Made by a program: the position numbers and the translations under genes. The notes below the pieces were generated by a model. The model searched no databases and was not told where the DNA came from. It was given only the letters and a program-made list of their open reading frames with translations. 64,000 nucleotides of DNA from an uncultured Atopobium sp. (lineage in GTDB: Bacteria; Actinomycetota; Coriobacteriia; Coriobacteriales; Atopobiaceae), in the NCBI GenBank assembly GCA_946997485.1, contig CAMPVF010000009.1, positions 3,221 to 67,220 of the forward strand, in the 5' to 3' direction. Positions 33,545 through 42,144 of this stretch are shown one piece after another; within the stretch, counting starts at the first letter, position 1; every line of letters starts with the position of its first letter.

Positions 33545-35929
33545 ATGAGTACATCAACCAACACGCAAACCGACATGGCACAAGCCACCGTGTCAACCAC
33601 TACCAACACGTCCGCCAACGCCCGTGACATTACACCCGAAAGCGCAGCTACCGTAGCTACCGCAGCGCCTACCGTCGATACCGCCGCTATCGCTGCAGCT
33701 ACAGATACAGCTGCACGCGACGCCTCATACATTTCGCTCAACGCGCTTACACGCTTTAAGACGCCCGACGGCCGTTTTAACTTTTCTGCAGATAAAGAGG
33801 CGTGCAAGCGCTATATCGAGCAAGAAATTATGCCGCGTATTATGCACTTTGAAAGCCTGCCAGCGCGCCTTGCGTACATGGTGCAGCACAACTATTACGA
33901 CCACACTGTTATAAATGCATATAGTACGCCATTTATCCAAAAATTGTACGCCATTGCAGCCGAGGAGCATTTTGAATTTACAAGCCTTATGGGTGCGATG
34001 AAGTTTTACATTGCGTATGCGCTGCACACCGATGATGGCGCGCAGATTTTGGAGCAATTTGAAGACCGCGTGGTTATGTGCGCAATGTTTTTGGCGAACG
34101 GCAATGAAGAGCTTGCAAAACAGCTGGTAAAAGACATGATGGCGAATCGTTTTCAGCCAGCAACGCCCACCTTTTTGAACGCGGGCAAAAAGCGTCGTGG
34201 CGAATACATTTCGTGCTACTTGCTTCGTGTTGAGGATACCATGGAATCTATCGCACGCGGTATTAGCACCAGTTTGCAGCTTTCCAAGCGCGGGGGTGGT
34301 GTAGCGCTATGTCTAACCAATCTGCGCGAAACGGCTGCGCCCATCAAGGGGTTTGAAAACCAAGCAAGTGGCGTTGTGCCCGTCATGAAGCTGCTCGAGG
34401 ACACGTTTTCGTATGCAAACCAGCTTGGCCAGCGTCAGGGTGCCGGAGCTGTGTATTTGCATGCGCATCACCCCGACATTATGCGTTTTTTGGATACAAA
34501 GCGCGAAAATGCCGACGAAAAAGTGCGCATTAAGTCGCTCAGTTTGGGTGTTGTTATCCCCGATGTAACGTTTCGTCTTGCTCAACAAAATAAGGATATG
34601 GCACTTTTTTCGCCTTACGATGTAAAGCGCGAGTACAACGTGGCGCTATCCGATTTGTCGGTGAGCGAAAAGTACGACGAGCTGTGTGCCAACCCCCGCA
34701 TTCACAAAACGTACATAAGCGCGCGTAAGTTTTTCCAAACCATTGCTGAGCTGCAGTTTGAGTCGGGCTATCCCTACATTATGTTTGAAGACACCGTTAA
34801 CTATTGCAACCCGCACAAGCGTGCCGGCCGTATTGTGATGTCTAATTTGTGCTCCGAGATTGCGCAGGTATCAACCCCGTCTTCGTACACCGAAGATTTA
34901 AGCTTTACGCACGTGGGCGTTGACGTGTGCTGCAATTTGGGCTCAATTAATATTGCCCGCGCTATGGACGACGCGCCGCACTTTGGCAGTCTTGTTCGCC
35001 ACGCCATTTTTGCCCTCGATAGGGTGAGCCGCTCTTCCGATTTGGCGTGCGCGCCTTCGGTTAAAAAAGGCAACAATCTTAACCATGCCGTTGGGCTTGG
35101 TGCAATGAACCTGCACGGCTTTTTGGCAACGCACCACATCTATTACAACTCGCCCGAGGCGGTAGACTTTGTGGACATGTTTTTCTATGCCATGGCCTAC
35201 CACGCGTTTAGCGCATCGTGCGACCTCGCGCAAACCTACGGGTCGTTTAGCGAATTTTCCAACTCGGAGTATGCCGATGGCAGCTATTTCGATAAGTACA
35301 CAGGTGCCGACACAGCTCCTTCAACACCTCGTGTACGTGCGCTTTTAGCTGAGCTTGGCCTTACGCTTCCAACTCGTGACGATTGGGTTTCTTTGGTCGA
35401 AAAAATCAAAGTCCGCGGGCTTGCCAATGCGCACCTTATGGCTGTTGCTCCTACGGGTTCGATTAGCTATCTTTCGAGCTGCACGCCTAGTTTACAGCCT
35501 GTAGTAAGCGCTGTTGAAACACGTAAAGAGGGCAAAATCGGCCGCGTATATGTGCCCGCCTACAAGATCACCAATGACAACTATCGCTATTATCAAGATG
35601 GTGCATATGAAGTGGGCTACGAAGCCATCATTAACATTGTTGCCGCGGCGCAAAAGCACGTTGACCAGGCAATTTCGCTTACGCTGTTTATGACGTCGCA
35701 GGCCACAACGCGCGATTTAAACAAGGCGTACATTTACGCGTTTAAAAAGCGGTGTAAATCGATTTATTACGTGCGCATTCGTCAGGATGTGCTTGAAGGC
35801 AGTGAGCATCTCGAAAACGACGAAGTTATTGCAGACGGCGCTGGTAGTACTGATGGCGCAGCTGGTAATAGTTCGAGCGGGAACTTTGTGTGCACGGGTT
35901 CGAGTGAGTGTCAGGTGTGCATGATTTAG
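33545..35929 (+). CDS. nrdE: Ribonucleotide reductase alpha subunit (class Ib-like NrdE)
   Basis: 794 residues. The catalytic subunit reduces NDPs. The active-site block IVMSNLCSEIAQVS carries the thiyl Cys and Glu; the redox Cys pair is in EYISCYLLRVEDTM and the VCCNLGSINIA region; the radical-transfer Tyr-Tyr pair is in SIYYVRIRQ; the C-terminal shuttle Cys are in CQVCMI. It has no ATP cone. A Thr/Ala/Asp-rich extension of about 60 residues precedes the usual start (YISLNALTRFK) and is atypical. The ATG at 33545 is 8 bases after nrdI, with AGGA upstream. No nrdH was found nearby; the thioredoxin at 20832-21149 could reduce it. Confidence 0.95.
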   Translation: MSTSTNTQTDMAQATVSTTTNTSANARDITPESAATVATAAPTVDTAAIAAATDTAARDASYISLNALTRFKTPDGRFNFSADKEACKRYIEQEIMPRIMHFESLPARLAYMVQHNYYDHTVINAYSTPFIQKLYAIAAEEHFEFTSLMGAMKFYIAYALHTDDGAQILEQFEDRVVMCAMFLANGNEELAKQLVKDMMANRFQPATPTFLNAGKKRRGEYISCYLLRVEDTMESIARGISTSLQLSKRGGGVALCLTNLRETAAPIKGFENQASGVVPVMKLLEDTFSYANQLGQRQGAGAVYLHAHHPDIMRFLDTKRENADEKVRIKSLSLGVVIPDVTFRLAQQNKDMALFSPYDVKREYNVALSDLSVSEKYDELCANPRIHKTYISARKFFQTIAELQFESGYPYIMFEDTVNYCNPHKRAGRIVMSNLCSEIAQVSTPSSYTEDLSFTHVGVDVCCNLGSINIARAMDDAPHFGSLVRHAIFALDRVSRSSDLACAPSVKKGNNLNHAVGLGAMNLHGFLATHHIYYNSPEAVDFVDMFFYAMAYHAFSASCDLAQTYGSFSEFSNSEYADGSYFDKYTGADTAPSTPRVRALLAELGLTLPTRDDWVSLVEKIKVRGLANAHLMAVAPTGSISYLSSCTPSLQPVVSAVETRKEGKIGRVYVPAYKITNDNYRYYQDGAYEVGYEAIINIVAAAQKHVDQAISLTLFMTSQATTRDLNKAYIYAFKKRCKSIYYVRIRQDVLEGSEHLENDEVIADGAGSTDGAAGNSSSGNFVCTGSSECQVCMI

Positions 35930-36040
35930 CCTGGTAATGCAGATGCCGCGCGTGGCCAGCTTTGTGCTGCGCGTGGCATGTGCCCTGGTCGTGTTACCCT
36001 GGCTCAGGGGGCGCGCCGCGCGTAAGACCTACCTTCCGCA

Positions 36041-36071
36041 ACATGTACGTACGTAAACATGTACGTACGTA
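36041..36071. repeat. Direct repeat ACATGTACGTACGTA, two copies
   Basis: The 15-base unit occurs at 36041-36055 and 36057-36071, between the convergent nrdE and DeoR-type genes. Each copy is largely self-complementary. Confidence 0.7.
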
Positions 36072-36075
36072 CCAT

Positions 36076-36936
36076 TTACGCACGTAACACGGGCGTTCCC
36101 GTTTGTTGTAGCCGCATCAGTACGTCGGCATCTTTACAATCGGTAATAACGGCAGAAAAATCGGTAATACTTGCAAACCGATAACTCATTTTTCTGGTAA
36201 ATTTCTCTTTATTTGCAAGCAAAAATGTATATGAAGCATTATGAATAACTTTTTCTTTTACCGAGCCGCTGTCTATATCGCCCGCGGTAACAGCCATGGT
36301 TTCGAGGTTAATTGCTCCAGCACCAATAAACGCCTTGGCAAACAACAGGGGCTCGAGCAGGCTAATTGTTTCGGAGCCAACAAATCCGTTAAGCGCAATG
36401 TTCAAAAAACCGCCCGTTGCCAGCGTGGTAATGTGCGGCGCGTTTGCCAAAATTTTAAGCACGTCAAGCATGTTGGTGGTAACAATTGCGCGCTTGTCGC
36501 CTTGTGCTAAGAGCGTTGCAATTTCAATGTTGGTACGCGACAGGTCGAGAAATACCGAATCACCGTCGTTTATCTCAAAATACGCACGACGTGCAACTGC
36601 ACGTATTCCTTCGGTTTGATCGTCCTCAACGCACTCATCATCAGTATCTTCGTGCGCATCTTGGGGTTCGAGCGGAAGCGCTTCGGTAAGCGAGGGAATA
36701 GGTTCGAGGTTTGATATGTGGTGCTCGGCAAGATACGACGTTACGCGCTCAGTATCTTCGCTAATAAGCGCGCCACCATACACGCGTTTGCATAAACCCA
36801 TATGAGCCAAATGCTGCAGGTCTTTGCGAATGCTATCCACACTTACCTGGTATTTTTCGGCAAGAGTGTCCACCTCTACACGTCCGCGTGTATAGAGGAT
36901 GCGCAGTATATCAACGTGACGTTCTTGTCGAAACAA
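36076..36936 (-). CDS. DeoR-family transcriptional regulator
   Basis: 286 residues with the assumed start. An N-terminal winged helix-turn-helix (VDTLAEKYQVSVDSIRKDLQ, GLCKRVYGGAL) is followed by a DeoR-type sugar-phosphate sensing domain (about 110-285; FLDLSRTNIEIATLL, VTTNMLDVLKIL, TTLATGGFLN, SVKEKVIHNA). A negatively charged insert (EDTDDECVEDDQ) sits between the domains. I choose TTG at 36936 as start because AAAGGAG lies 5 bases upstream and it gives the family beginning FRQERHVDIL; ATG 36951 and 36978 are alternatives. It is divergent from the PTS cluster at 37280, which it probably controls in response to a phosphorylated sugar. Confidence 0.88.
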   Translation of the reverse strand: MFRQERHVDILRILYTRGRVEVDTLAEKYQVSVDSIRKDLQHLAHMGLCKRVYGGALISEDTERVTSYLAEHHISNLEPIPSLTEALPLEPQDAHEDTDDECVEDDQTEGIRAVARRAYFEINDGDSVFLDLSRTNIEIATLLAQGDKRAIVTTNMLDVLKILANAPHITTLATGGFLNIALNGFVGSETISLLEPLLFAKAFIGAGAINLETMAVTAGDIDSGSVKEKVIHNASYTFLLANKEKFTRKMSYRFASITDFSAVITDCKDADVLMRLQQTGTPVLRA

Positions 36937-37279
36937 ACCAACTCCTTTCATTACCTTTATTGTAGTGTACTTGTTCATTCTATAAGGCGCATGCATGCGT
37001 TTTACAACTAAATTGGATAACTAGCTTGAACATACAAGCGGGGTGTGTAGCTTAACGCATACCTTGTTGCCAACCGCTCAACCCATAAACAGGAACAAAC
37101 AATAAAAAAATGTGGCAATTTTACGGAAATACTGATAAACTACACAGTGTGGCACGGGTTTGTGCACGTATCTACATGTAACGCAGCCTGCAGCACTTGC
37201 AACATCTGCAGCACTTTTCATGTACAAACGAGCGGCGCAAACCAACCAATCGTAGATGCTACATCGATAGGAGTGTTAT
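36937..37279. other. Divergent control region between the regulator and the PTS cluster
   Basis: 343 bases with no gene. An AT-rich stretch (about 37096-37140) probably contains the PTS promoter. An 11-bp direct repeat (CTGCAGCACTT at 37188-37198 and 37206-37216) lies 60-90 bases upstream of the IIA gene. Confidence 0.5.
37188..37216. promoter_or_regulatory. Candidate operator: 11-bp direct repeat
   Basis: CTGCAGCACTT occurs twice with start points 18 bases apart, upstream of the PTS IIA gene and divergent from the DeoR-type regulator. Each half contains the palindrome CTGCAG. Binding by the regulator is inference. Confidence 0.4.
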
Positions 37280-37729
37280 ATGACGATGGAAGACATGCTC
37301 AGTCTCAACAATATTTGCATTGTTGATGCATGTAAAGACTGGCAGGACGCGGTGCATGTTGCTGTGCAGCCGCTGGTAAACGGTGGTTTTGTCACGCCTG
37401 CGTATATCGACGGTATTATCGAAAATACGCATAAGTTCGGGCCGTATTTTGTGCTAGCTCCCAACCTGGCGCTTCTTCACGCCCGCCCCGAGCAAGGTGT
37501 TCTACATCAGCAGCTTGCCGTGTGCGTGGTGCGTAAGGGCGTTGTGTTTAAGGAGGGCGACGATCCGGTGTCCGTGCTCGTAACGCTTGCCGCGGAAAAT
37601 CCAAACGACCACATCGATGTTATGCGCACCATTGCAACCCTGTTTGCCGATCCTGCCAACATCGAAGCGGTGGCGAAGGCTCCTAACGTGCAAGCCGTTT
37701 ACGATTTATTTGTTCGTGCTCCTCAATAA
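37280..37729 (+). CDS. PTS IIA component, ascorbate/fructose-mannitol type (UlaC-like)
   Basis: 149 residues, a typical IIA length. The phospho-acceptor His is in GPYFVLAPNLALLHARPEQG, matching the PxxALPHARPE pattern of UlaC/SgcA-type IIA proteins. It takes phosphate from HPr and passes it to the IIB protein. TAGGAG lies 7 bases before the ATG. It is the first gene of a cluster with IIC (26 bases on), IIB, a split transketolase and deoC. Confidence 0.9.
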   Translation: MTMEDMLSLNNICIVDACKDWQDAVHVAVQPLVNGGFVTPAYIDGIIENTHKFGPYFVLAPNLALLHARPEQGVLHQQLAVCVVRKGVVFKEGDDPVSVLVTLAAENPNDHIDVMRTIATLFADPANIEAVAKAPNVQAVYDLFVRAPQ

Positions 37730-37755
37730 GGGTGCACAGAAGAAAGGGGTGTGTG

Positions 37756-39207
37756 ATGGCTATTCTCGACTTCATTATTAACATTTTGTCGACGCCAGCT
37801 ATTTTGGTTGGATTGCTTGCGTGCCTTGGCTTGGTGCTGCAAGGTAAACCTATCGAGGATATTATCAAGGGAACGCTTAAAACTATCGTTGGTTTTCTTG
37901 TTTTGGGCGCTGGTGCAGGCTTCTTGCTTAGTAGCTCGCTTAACGCATTTGGCCAGGTATTTAACTATGCGTTTACCATGCAAGGCGTTGTACCAAATAA
38001 CGAAGCCGTTGTTGCAGACGCACTAAAGAACTTTGGTGTAAGCTCGGCAATTATTATGGCTGTTGGTATGGTGCTCAACATCGTGCTTGCACGTTTTTCG
38101 CGTATGCGGTACATCTTCCTTACCGGTCACCACACGCTCTACATGGCGTGCATGATTGCTGTTATTTTGGGTGGTGCCGGTCATCTTGAAGGCTGGATGC
38201 TCTATCTTGCAGGCGGCTGCTTGCTTGCATTCATCATGGTTCTCTCTCCTGCATACTGCCAGGTAACCTTCCGCAAAGTAACAGGTAGCAACGCCGTTGC
38301 TTTGGGTCACTTGGGTGGTCTTGGCTACTGGGCTGCAGGTATGGTTGGCCGCCTGTTTGCAAACGACCCCAATCGTCAAAGCACCGAGGAAATCAACTTC
38401 CCCAAGCGTCTCATTTTCCTGCGCGACACAACGGTTTCCATTGGTCTTACCATGGCATTTTTGTTCATCGTGGTAACGGGCATTGCCGTTGGCCGTGGTT
38501 TGCTGGTAGAAGGCCCCGCGCTCTTTGCTGCCGATCCTGCTGCATTCCAAGCACAATTTGGTGCCCTTAAAGATCTTATGAACATTGGTTCCGAAACTAA
38601 AGTTAACTGGTTTGTATGGGCACTTACCGGCGGTTTGTCATTTGCCGGTGGCGTTTACATTATTTTGAGTGGTGTTCGTTTAATTATTGGCGAAATCGTT
38701 CCTGCATTTAAGGGTATTGCCGACAAGCTTGTTCCTGGCGCAAAGCCCGCGCTCGACTGCCCTGTTGCCTTTACGTATGCTCCAAACGCGGTTACCATCG
38801 GCTTTTTGAGCTCGTTTGTAGGCGGCATTGTTGGATTGTTTGTATTGGGTGGCATTAACGCCGCGCTTCCTGTTGCACTTATTCTTCCTGGTGTTGTACC
38901 TCACTTCTTCTGTGGCGCAACCGCAGGTGTATTTGGTAATGCCGAAGGTGGTATTAAAGGCTGCGTAGCTGGTGCGTTTGTACACGGTTTGCTTATTACG
39001 TTCTTGCCTGCAATTTGCATGCCTGTATTTAATGCGCTCGGTTATTCTGGTGCAACCTTCTCCGACGCCGACTTCTCGTGGATGGGTATTGTATTCGGCA
39101 ACGTTATTAATTTTGCAAACGGCACGCTGCTTATGCTGGTATGCGTTGTTGTATACCTTATCCCCATTATTTATAACTTCGTTGCTCCCAAAAAAGAGGA
39201 AGCATAA
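37756..39207 (+). CDS. PTS IIC component, UlaA family
   Basis: 483 residues with about eleven hydrophobic segments, the length and layout of the ascorbate-type UlaA/SgaT permeases. Recognisable segments include GFLVLGAGAGFLLSSSLNAF, FLTGHHTLYMACM and GATAGVFGNAEGGIKG. It moves the substrate across the membrane with phosphorylation by IIB. UlaA relatives carry ascorbate or poorly defined pentose-like compounds. The ATG at 37756 has AAAGGGG upstream; an upstream GTG/ATG adds only eight residues. A hairpin terminator separates it from the IIB gene, so IIB may be made at a lower level or from its own promoter. Confidence 0.93.
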   Translation: MAILDFIINILSTPAILVGLLACLGLVLQGKPIEDIIKGTLKTIVGFLVLGAGAGFLLSSSLNAFGQVFNYAFTMQGVVPNNEAVVADALKNFGVSSAIIMAVGMVLNIVLARFSRMRYIFLTGHHTLYMACMIAVILGGAGHLEGWMLYLAGGCLLAFIMVLSPAYCQVTFRKVTGSNAVALGHLGGLGYWAAGMVGRLFANDPNRQSTEEINFPKRLIFLRDTTVSIGLTMAFLFIVVTGIAVGRGLLVEGPALFAADPAAFQAQFGALKDLMNIGSETKVNWFVWALTGGLSFAGGVYIILSGVRLIIGEIVPAFKGIADKLVPGAKPALDCPVAFTYAPNAVTIGFLSSFVGGIVGLFVLGGINAALPVALILPGVVPHFFCGATAGVFGNAEGGIKGCVAGAFVHGLLITFLPAICMPVFNALGYSGATFSDADFSWMGIVFGNVINFANGTLLMLVCVVVYLIPIIYNFVAPKKEEA

Positions 39208-39270
39208 CACGAGGTTTTCGACAGGTGCCATGCGCGCAACACTGTCGCGCTAGTATCTCTTGTACGTGCT

Positions 39271-39304
39271 AAAAGCCGGCGCGCTACCTGCGTCGGCTTT
39301 TTTA
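39271..39304 (+). terminator. Terminator or attenuator between IIC and IIB genes
   Basis: AAAGCCG (39272-39278) pairs with CGGCTTT (39293-39299) with additional GC pairs inside, followed by TTTTT. It lies inside the PTS cluster, about 115 bases before IIB. Confidence 0.7.
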
Positions 39305-39417
39305 CGCGCTCGCCGAAAATTTTGCACGCCACTGCATGAATATGTGCTATGCAGTAGTAAACTTTATGACATGGGTGTTCCTAGTGCACCACCAACACAT
39401 TGATCAAAGGAGATACA

Positions 39418-39705
39418 ATGAGTGTACGTAAAATTTTGTGCTGTTGCGGCTCCGGTTTGGGTTCTAGCCTTATCGTTCACATGAACGCCGAAGACGTTGT
39501 TAAAAAGCTTGGTCACCCAGAAATTGAGGTAGACCACACCACCATTTCCGACATTAACCCATCAGCTGCCGATTTGTTTGTTGTTGGCAACGATCTTAAA
39601 GACTTTATTACCAATGTAGACGACGACCGCAAAGTTGTGTTGGTTAATATTCTCGACAAAGCAGAGCTTGAAGCAAAACTTACCGACGCTATTGAGTCTC
39701 ACTAA
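39418..39705 (+). CDS. PTS IIB component, UlaB-like
   Basis: 95 residues, standard size for ascorbate-type IIB. The phospho-Cys is in KILCCCGSGLGSSLIV (CGSGLGSS pattern), which passes phosphate from IIA to the sugar held by IIC. AAAGGAGA lies 5 bases before the ATG. Unlike most clusters it is separated from IIC by 210 bases with a terminator, and from the transketolase genes by a 325-base spacer. Confidence 0.92.
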   Translation: MSVRKILCCCGSGLGSSLIVHMNAEDVVKKLGHPEIEVDHTTISDINPSAADLFVVGNDLKDFITNVDDDRKVVLVNILDKAELEAKLTDAIESH

Positions 39706-40030
39706 TCAGCTGTTTGTGTATACCAGCTGCTTGTGTATACCAGCTGCTCGTTTATAGAGCGTTTCGTTTAGAGCGTGCCGCAAAGTAACCATCAGGTTTA
39801 ATGTAACTACCAGGTGGTTTTGCGTTTTTTTGCGTAAATTACCGTGCGGTTAGCACGCCGTGCACACATGCGGGTATAGTAACTATGTGGTTGGGTATGC
39901 GCACGTTATTGTGCATGGATATGTGCGTATGTGCTAGTTGCGCACGATATATGCGAGCGGCGCGCCCTGCACGTATGTTTGTTGGTGCGCGTGTGCGCAC
40001 AAAAGAATTGGTACAAGTAAGGAGTAATTG
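39706..40030. other. Spacer between IIB and the transketolase genes
   Basis: 325 bases without a gene. It starts with three 17-bp tandem repeats (39707-39757). TATAGT at 39875-39880 could be a -10 element for the transketolase genes, but no good -35 is seen. Several T runs occur around 39820-39835. Confidence 0.5.
39707..39757. repeat. 17-bp tandem repeat, three copies
   Basis: Units CAGCTGTTTGTGTATAC, CAGCTGCTTGTGTATAC and a diverged third copy start at 39707, 39724 and 39741, just after the IIB stop codon. Confidence 0.8.
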
Positions 40031-40987
40031 GTGGAAAAACAAGAGTTGAAACAGGTTGAGCTTCTTGCCACGAAGCTGCGCCGTGATGTTCTTGCCATGC
40101 TGCAAAAGCGTGGATATGGCCACGTTGGTGGATCGCTTTCTTTGGCAGATTTATATGCTGTGTTGTATACCAAGCATCTTCGCCATCGTAGCGATAACCC
40201 TACATGGGATGGTCGCGACCGTATTGTGTTGTCCAAAGGGCATGCAGGTCCGGTTATGTATTCGTGCCTTGCAGAAGAAGGTTATTTTCCTGGAGAATGG
40301 CTCTTTACGCTTAACGATGGCGGTACGCGTTTGCCGTCGCACACCGACCGCTTAAAAACACCTGGCGTTGATGCAACAACAGGTTCGCTTGGTCAGGGAA
40401 CATCGGTTGCCGCAGGTATTGCCTATGCACTGCACCTGCAGCATAAAGACAACTACACCTATCTTATTGTGGGTGATGGCGAGCTTAACGAAGGTCAGTG
40501 CTGGGAAGCGTTTGAGTTTATTGCAGCTCACCGCCTTAGTAATTGCATTGTTTTTATCGACAACAACAAAAAGCAGCTCGATGGTAGCTGCGAAGACATT
40601 TTGTACCCGTTTGATTACACCGAAAAAATGAAGGCGTTTGGTTTTATGGCGCAATGTGTAAATGGTCAGGATGCCGAGGCACTCGACCGTGCTATTCAGC
40701 GCGCAAAAGACAATAAAACGTCGGCGAATGCTATTGTGCTCGACACCATTAAGGGTGCCGGTATTCCATATTTTGAACATGCCGAAATGAACCACTCAAT
40801 GAAGTGGAACAACGACGAAATTAATGCTGCCACCGATGAGGCGATTGCCGGGTTTGACCAGCGCATTGCTGCTCTTGCATATGAGCTTAACGGACAGTCA
40901 AAGGCATGTCCATGTTCTGGTGATGATGATACACAGGCACGTGCATGCACCGCACGCATTCAATGTGATGAAGGAGGCGATGCATAA
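40031..40987 (+). CDS. Transketolase, N-terminal subunit
   Basis: 318 residues: the thiamine-diphosphate binding half of a split transketolase. GYGHVGGSLSLADLYAVLY, VLSKGHAGP, TGSLGQG and the cofactor motif GDGELNEGQCWEAF...FIDNNK are clear. With the next gene it should form an active enzyme moving two-carbon units between sugar phosphates. The C-terminal 25 residues are Cys/Asp-rich and atypical. GTG at 40031 is favoured over TTG at 40028 because AAGGAG then stands 6 bases away. It overlaps the next gene by one base (TAATG). Split transketolases are often tied to PTS or ABC clusters for unusual pentoses. Confidence 0.93.
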   Translation: MEKQELKQVELLATKLRRDVLAMLQKRGYGHVGGSLSLADLYAVLYTKHLRHRSDNPTWDGRDRIVLSKGHAGPVMYSCLAEEGYFPGEWLFTLNDGGTRLPSHTDRLKTPGVDATTGSLGQGTSVAAGIAYALHLQHKDNYTYLIVGDGELNEGQCWEAFEFIAAHRLSNCIVFIDNNKKQLDGSCEDILYPFDYTEKMKAFGFMAQCVNGQDAEALDRAIQRAKDNKTSANAIVLDTIKGAGIPYFEHAEMNHSMKWNNDEINAATDEAIAGFDQRIAALAYELNGQSKACPCSGDDDTQARACTARIQCDEGGDA

Positions 40988-41946
40988 TGGCTACCCGTGC
41001 ACACGATTTTGGCGCAAAAGGTACAGCCTACCGCGACGCCGTTGTACATACCCTGCTTGAGCTTATGGAACACAACGATAAGGTGTTGTGTCTTGATGCC
41101 GACTTGGGCGGCGCAAGTGGTACTCTTGCCATTGCCAAACAACGTCCTTCTCAATTTATCGATTTGGGTATTGCCGAGCAAAACATGATGGGCATGGCTG
41201 CAGGTATGAGCTCAGAAGGCTACATTCCGTTTTGCCACACCTTTGGACCGTTTGCTACACGCCGATGCTTCGACCAAATTTTCCTTGCTGGCGGCTATTC
41301 GCACAACACAATTAATATTTGGGGCTCCGACCCTGGCTTTACCGCAGGAGCAAACGGTGGTACCCACACTACCTGGGAAGATGTTGCGCTCATGCGTATG
41401 ATTCCTCAAAGTGTAGTAGTAGATGCTGCAGACGCCGTTCAAATGGCGTGGATTCTTAAAGAATTTGCATCGCGCCCCGGTGTTAACTATGTGCGCAGTG
41501 GTCGTAAAGACGCCTATAAAATTTATGAAGAGGGCTCAACCTTTGAGCTTGGCCGCGGCACAATTTTGCGTGAGGGCACCGATGTGCTCATCGTTTCGGC
41601 AGGTCAGCTTCTTAAAGATGCTATGGACGCAGCAAACACGCTTGCAGATGAGGGTGTTTCGGTAGAGCTTATTGATATGTTTTGTATAAAACCATTCGAT
41701 ACCGAGCTGCTCTTATCTGAAGCCGCAGGTAAAAAGGCTGTTGTGACGTTTGAAAACCACAGCATTGAAGGCGGGCTTGGAAGCATTTGTGCAGAAACGC
41801 TCATGGAAGCGGGTGTACATGTACCCTTTAAGCGTCATGGCGTATACGAAGAGTTTGGCCAGGTAGGTACTGCATCGTGGCTGCAAGCTGCGTTCCACCT
41901 TACTAGCGACGATTTGGTACACACTGTTCACGGCTTGCTTGCGTAA
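40987..41946 (+). CDS. Transketolase, C-terminal subunit
   Basis: 319 residues: the pyrimidine-binding and C-terminal domains. It has the conserved Glu region FIDLGIAEQNMMGMAAGMS and CHTFGPFATRRCFDQI, then the transketolase C domain from about residue 190 (VLIVSAGQLLKDAMDAA, LIDMFCIKPFD). It pairs with the preceding N-terminal subunit; the start codon overlaps that gene's stop and GGAGG lies 8 bases upstream. A strong terminator follows at 42017-42056, so the transcript probably ends here and deoC is separate. Confidence 0.93.
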   Translation: MATRAHDFGAKGTAYRDAVVHTLLELMEHNDKVLCLDADLGGASGTLAIAKQRPSQFIDLGIAEQNMMGMAAGMSSEGYIPFCHTFGPFATRRCFDQIFLAGGYSHNTINIWGSDPGFTAGANGGTHTTWEDVALMRMIPQSVVVDAADAVQMAWILKEFASRPGVNYVRSGRKDAYKIYEEGSTFELGRGTILREGTDVLIVSAGQLLKDAMDAANTLADEGVSVELIDMFCIKPFDTELLLSEAAGKKAVVTFENHSIEGGLGSICAETLMEAGVHVPFKRHGVYEEFGQVGTASWLQAAFHLTSDDLVHTVHGLLA

Positions 41947-42016
41947 AGCGCTTCAAGGCGCTACTGCGCTAGCTGCGAATTGCTCTAGCTGTGCTAGCTG
42001 CGAATTAGCATGTTGT

Positions 42017-42056
42017 AAAACCATCTACGCGCTATCTGCTCCGTAGATGGTTTTTT
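42017..42056 (+). terminator. Strong rho-independent terminator after the transketolase genes
   Basis: AAAACCATCTACG (42017-42029) pairs perfectly with CGTAGATGGTTTT (42042-42054), ending in a T run. A partial second copy of its 3' part (ATGGATGGTTTTTTAC) follows directly. Confidence 0.92.
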
Positions 42057-42144
42057 ACTATGGATGGTTTTTTACTACACGGTTATTACACGCGCTACCT
42101 ATGCGCTACTAACACGCTACCTATGCTTTTAAAAAGGAGTTGCT

